Assembly: GCF_001618425.1 (NCBI RefSeq)
Contig: NZ_BDCU01000049.1
Coordinates: 1-64,000, forward strand
Source: Nocardia fusca NBRC 14340
GTDB lineage: Bacteria > Actinomycetota > Actinomycetes > Mycobacteriales > Mycobacteriaceae
Length of the DNA stretch: 64,000 bases
Direction of reading: 5' to 3'
The translations under genes and the position numbers were made by a program. Below, in pieces: positions 63,089 to 64,000 of this stretch (positions are counted from its first letter, which is position 1; the number at the start of each line of letters is the position of its first letter). The notes under the pieces were generated by a model. It made no database searches. It had not been told where the DNA came from and saw nothing but the letters and a program-made list of their open reading frames with translations.

Positions 63089-63985
63089 TCAGTACAGCGC
63101 GGTTGCCAATTTTCGGCGGGCCGCCACTACGAACGGCTCGGCCTGGTCGAAGAGTTCGAACAGTTCCAGCAGGCGGGTCCGGACCGTGGTGCGTTCGTCG
63201 CCGGCGGTCCGGGCGACCAGTGCGATGAGCCGGTCGAACGCGGCCTCGGGCTGCTGCTGGAAGAGTTCCACATCGGCGGCGTCGAGCGCGGCCGCGACAT
63301 TGCCGGGGTCCGCGTCGGCGGTGGCGATTGCCGATTCCGGAAGTTCCTGCGCCCGGCGCAGGAACTTCACCTGCCGCAGCGCCGCTGTGGCTTCGGTATT
63401 GCCGGGCTCTTGGGCGACGATCGACTCGTAGGCCGACTCCGCGCCCGCCAGGTCGCCCTGTTCGAGCAGCGCCTCCGCCGCCGCGAACCGAGGATCGGCG
63501 GGTTGCTCCTGTGGCACGCTCGGGTCGCCCTCGAGTTTGCCCTCCACCGCCTGCACGACGGCGGTCAGCCATTGCGAGACCTGCGCTTCCGGCTGGTTGC
63601 CCTGGAAATCGGCCAGCGGTTGCCCGCCCGCGACCGCGATCACCGTCGGAATGCCCTGGACACCGAAGGCCTGCGCGATCCGCATATTGCTCTCGGCTTC
63701 TACGGCGGCGAGATCCCAGGTGCCGTTGGCCTCGCCCACGAGCCGTTCCAGCAGCTGGACCAGTTCGATACTGCCGGGGCTGCGCTGGGAGTACAGCGCC
63801 ACCACGACCGGTACCTGGGCGGAGCGGCGCAGCACCTTGGTCTCGAAATCCGCCTCGGTGACCGTATGGTCGCCCGCGGCGGCCGGCGCACCCGCCGGCG
63901 GCTGCTTCAGGGCGGAGAGATCCACCGCCCCGGACATGGCGGCGGCTACGGCGGGTGAAGGACGGCGGGATGCTGGTCGAGTCAC
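63089..63985 (-). CDS. Thioredoxin-fold/TPR co-chaperone-like protein (CnoX/YbbN-like) without CXXC
   Basis: The product is 298 residues: a thioredoxin-like domain at about 40-150, then TPR-like helices (FAAAEALLEQGDLAGAESAY), as in YbbN/CnoX proteins that hold oxidised clients for GroEL. The active-site CXXC is replaced by SQRSPGS in VALYSQRSPGSIEL, so there is no thiol-disulfide activity. The cis-proline loop GIPTVIAV is intact. It starts with GTG, corresponds to Rv1324, and is convergent with glgB. Confidence 0.87.
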   Translation of the reverse strand: MTRPASRRPSPAVAAAMSGAVDLSALKQPPAGAPAAAGDHTVTEADFETKVLRRSAQVPVVVALYSQRSPGSIELVQLLERLVGEANGTWDLAAVEAESNMRIAQAFGVQGIPTVIAVAGGQPLADFQGNQPEAQVSQWLTAVVQAVEGKLEGDPSVPQEQPADPRFAAAEALLEQGDLAGAESAYESIVAQEPGNTEATAALRQVKFLRRAQELPESAIATADADPGNVAAALDAADVELFQQQPEAAFDRLIALVARTAGDERTTVRTRLLELFELFDQAEPFVVAARRKLATALY

Positions 63986-64000
63986 ATGTTCCAGTTTGTC

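Overview
The window is high-GC DNA from a mycolic-acid actinomycete, most likely Nocardia or a close relative. This is inferred from tandem conservon-type modules, an XRE/DUF397 pair, an orphan EspG/PPE-like cassette, a complete YrbE-Mce operon, an Rv3235-like protein, and a block matching the M. tuberculosis Rv1324-Rv1343 region (glgB-glgE-glgP-dinG-pncB-clpS-mec-cysO-cysM-rhomboid-rph-rdgB). No rRNA, tRNA, CRISPR array, transposase or prophage gene was recognised.

Region by region. 1-9.2 kb: a repeat at the left edge, a small membrane protein, a helical-repeat protein, and two tandem conservon modules (histidine-kinase-like, Roadblock, DUF742). The second kinase is broken by a one-base insertion, neither module has its GTPase, and both carry the same palindrome about 75 bases before the first start codon. 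9.2-15.5 kb: a GMC oxidoreductase, an SDR/DUF72 pair, two linked unknowns and an XRE/DUF397 pair. 15.7-18.9 kb: an orphan type VII secretion cassette (lipoprotein, small helical protein, PPE-like client, EspG chaperone). 19-26 kb: a P450 with an adjacent TetR regulator and candidate operator, VOC, NADAR, Rv3235-like, YdjM-like and VIT-family genes. 26-34 kb: an eight-gene YrbE-Mce lipid importer operon with a KstR-type site upstream.

34-39.8 kb: a deazaflavin-dependent oxidoreductase, PhoU-like protein, exported HNH nuclease followed by a small acidic protein, FAD monooxygenase and PadR regulator. 39.8-42.3 kb: NAD salvage (pncB-pncA) divergent from clpS. 42.3-49.9 kb: DUF2017, a P1 peptidase, the CysO/Mec/CysM cysteine pathway, rhomboid, a metallo-beta-lactamase-fold protein, rph, rdgB, and two membrane genes. 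The expected murI between rhomboid and the metallo-beta-lactamase gene is absent. 50-55 kb: SDR, dinG, DoxX and an NCS2 purine permease. 55.4-62.7 kb: alpha-glucan metabolism (glgP divergent from glgE-glgB). 63.1-64 kb: a thioredoxin-fold protein lacking CXXC.

The most distinctive non-coding feature is a family of 93-95 bp palindromic elements in intergenic gaps, each followed by a small GC hairpin. Two copies 12 kb apart and inverted differ at one base. One copy has expanded into an array of about 180 bp units in front of glgE, and a matching unit sits at the left edge of the window.
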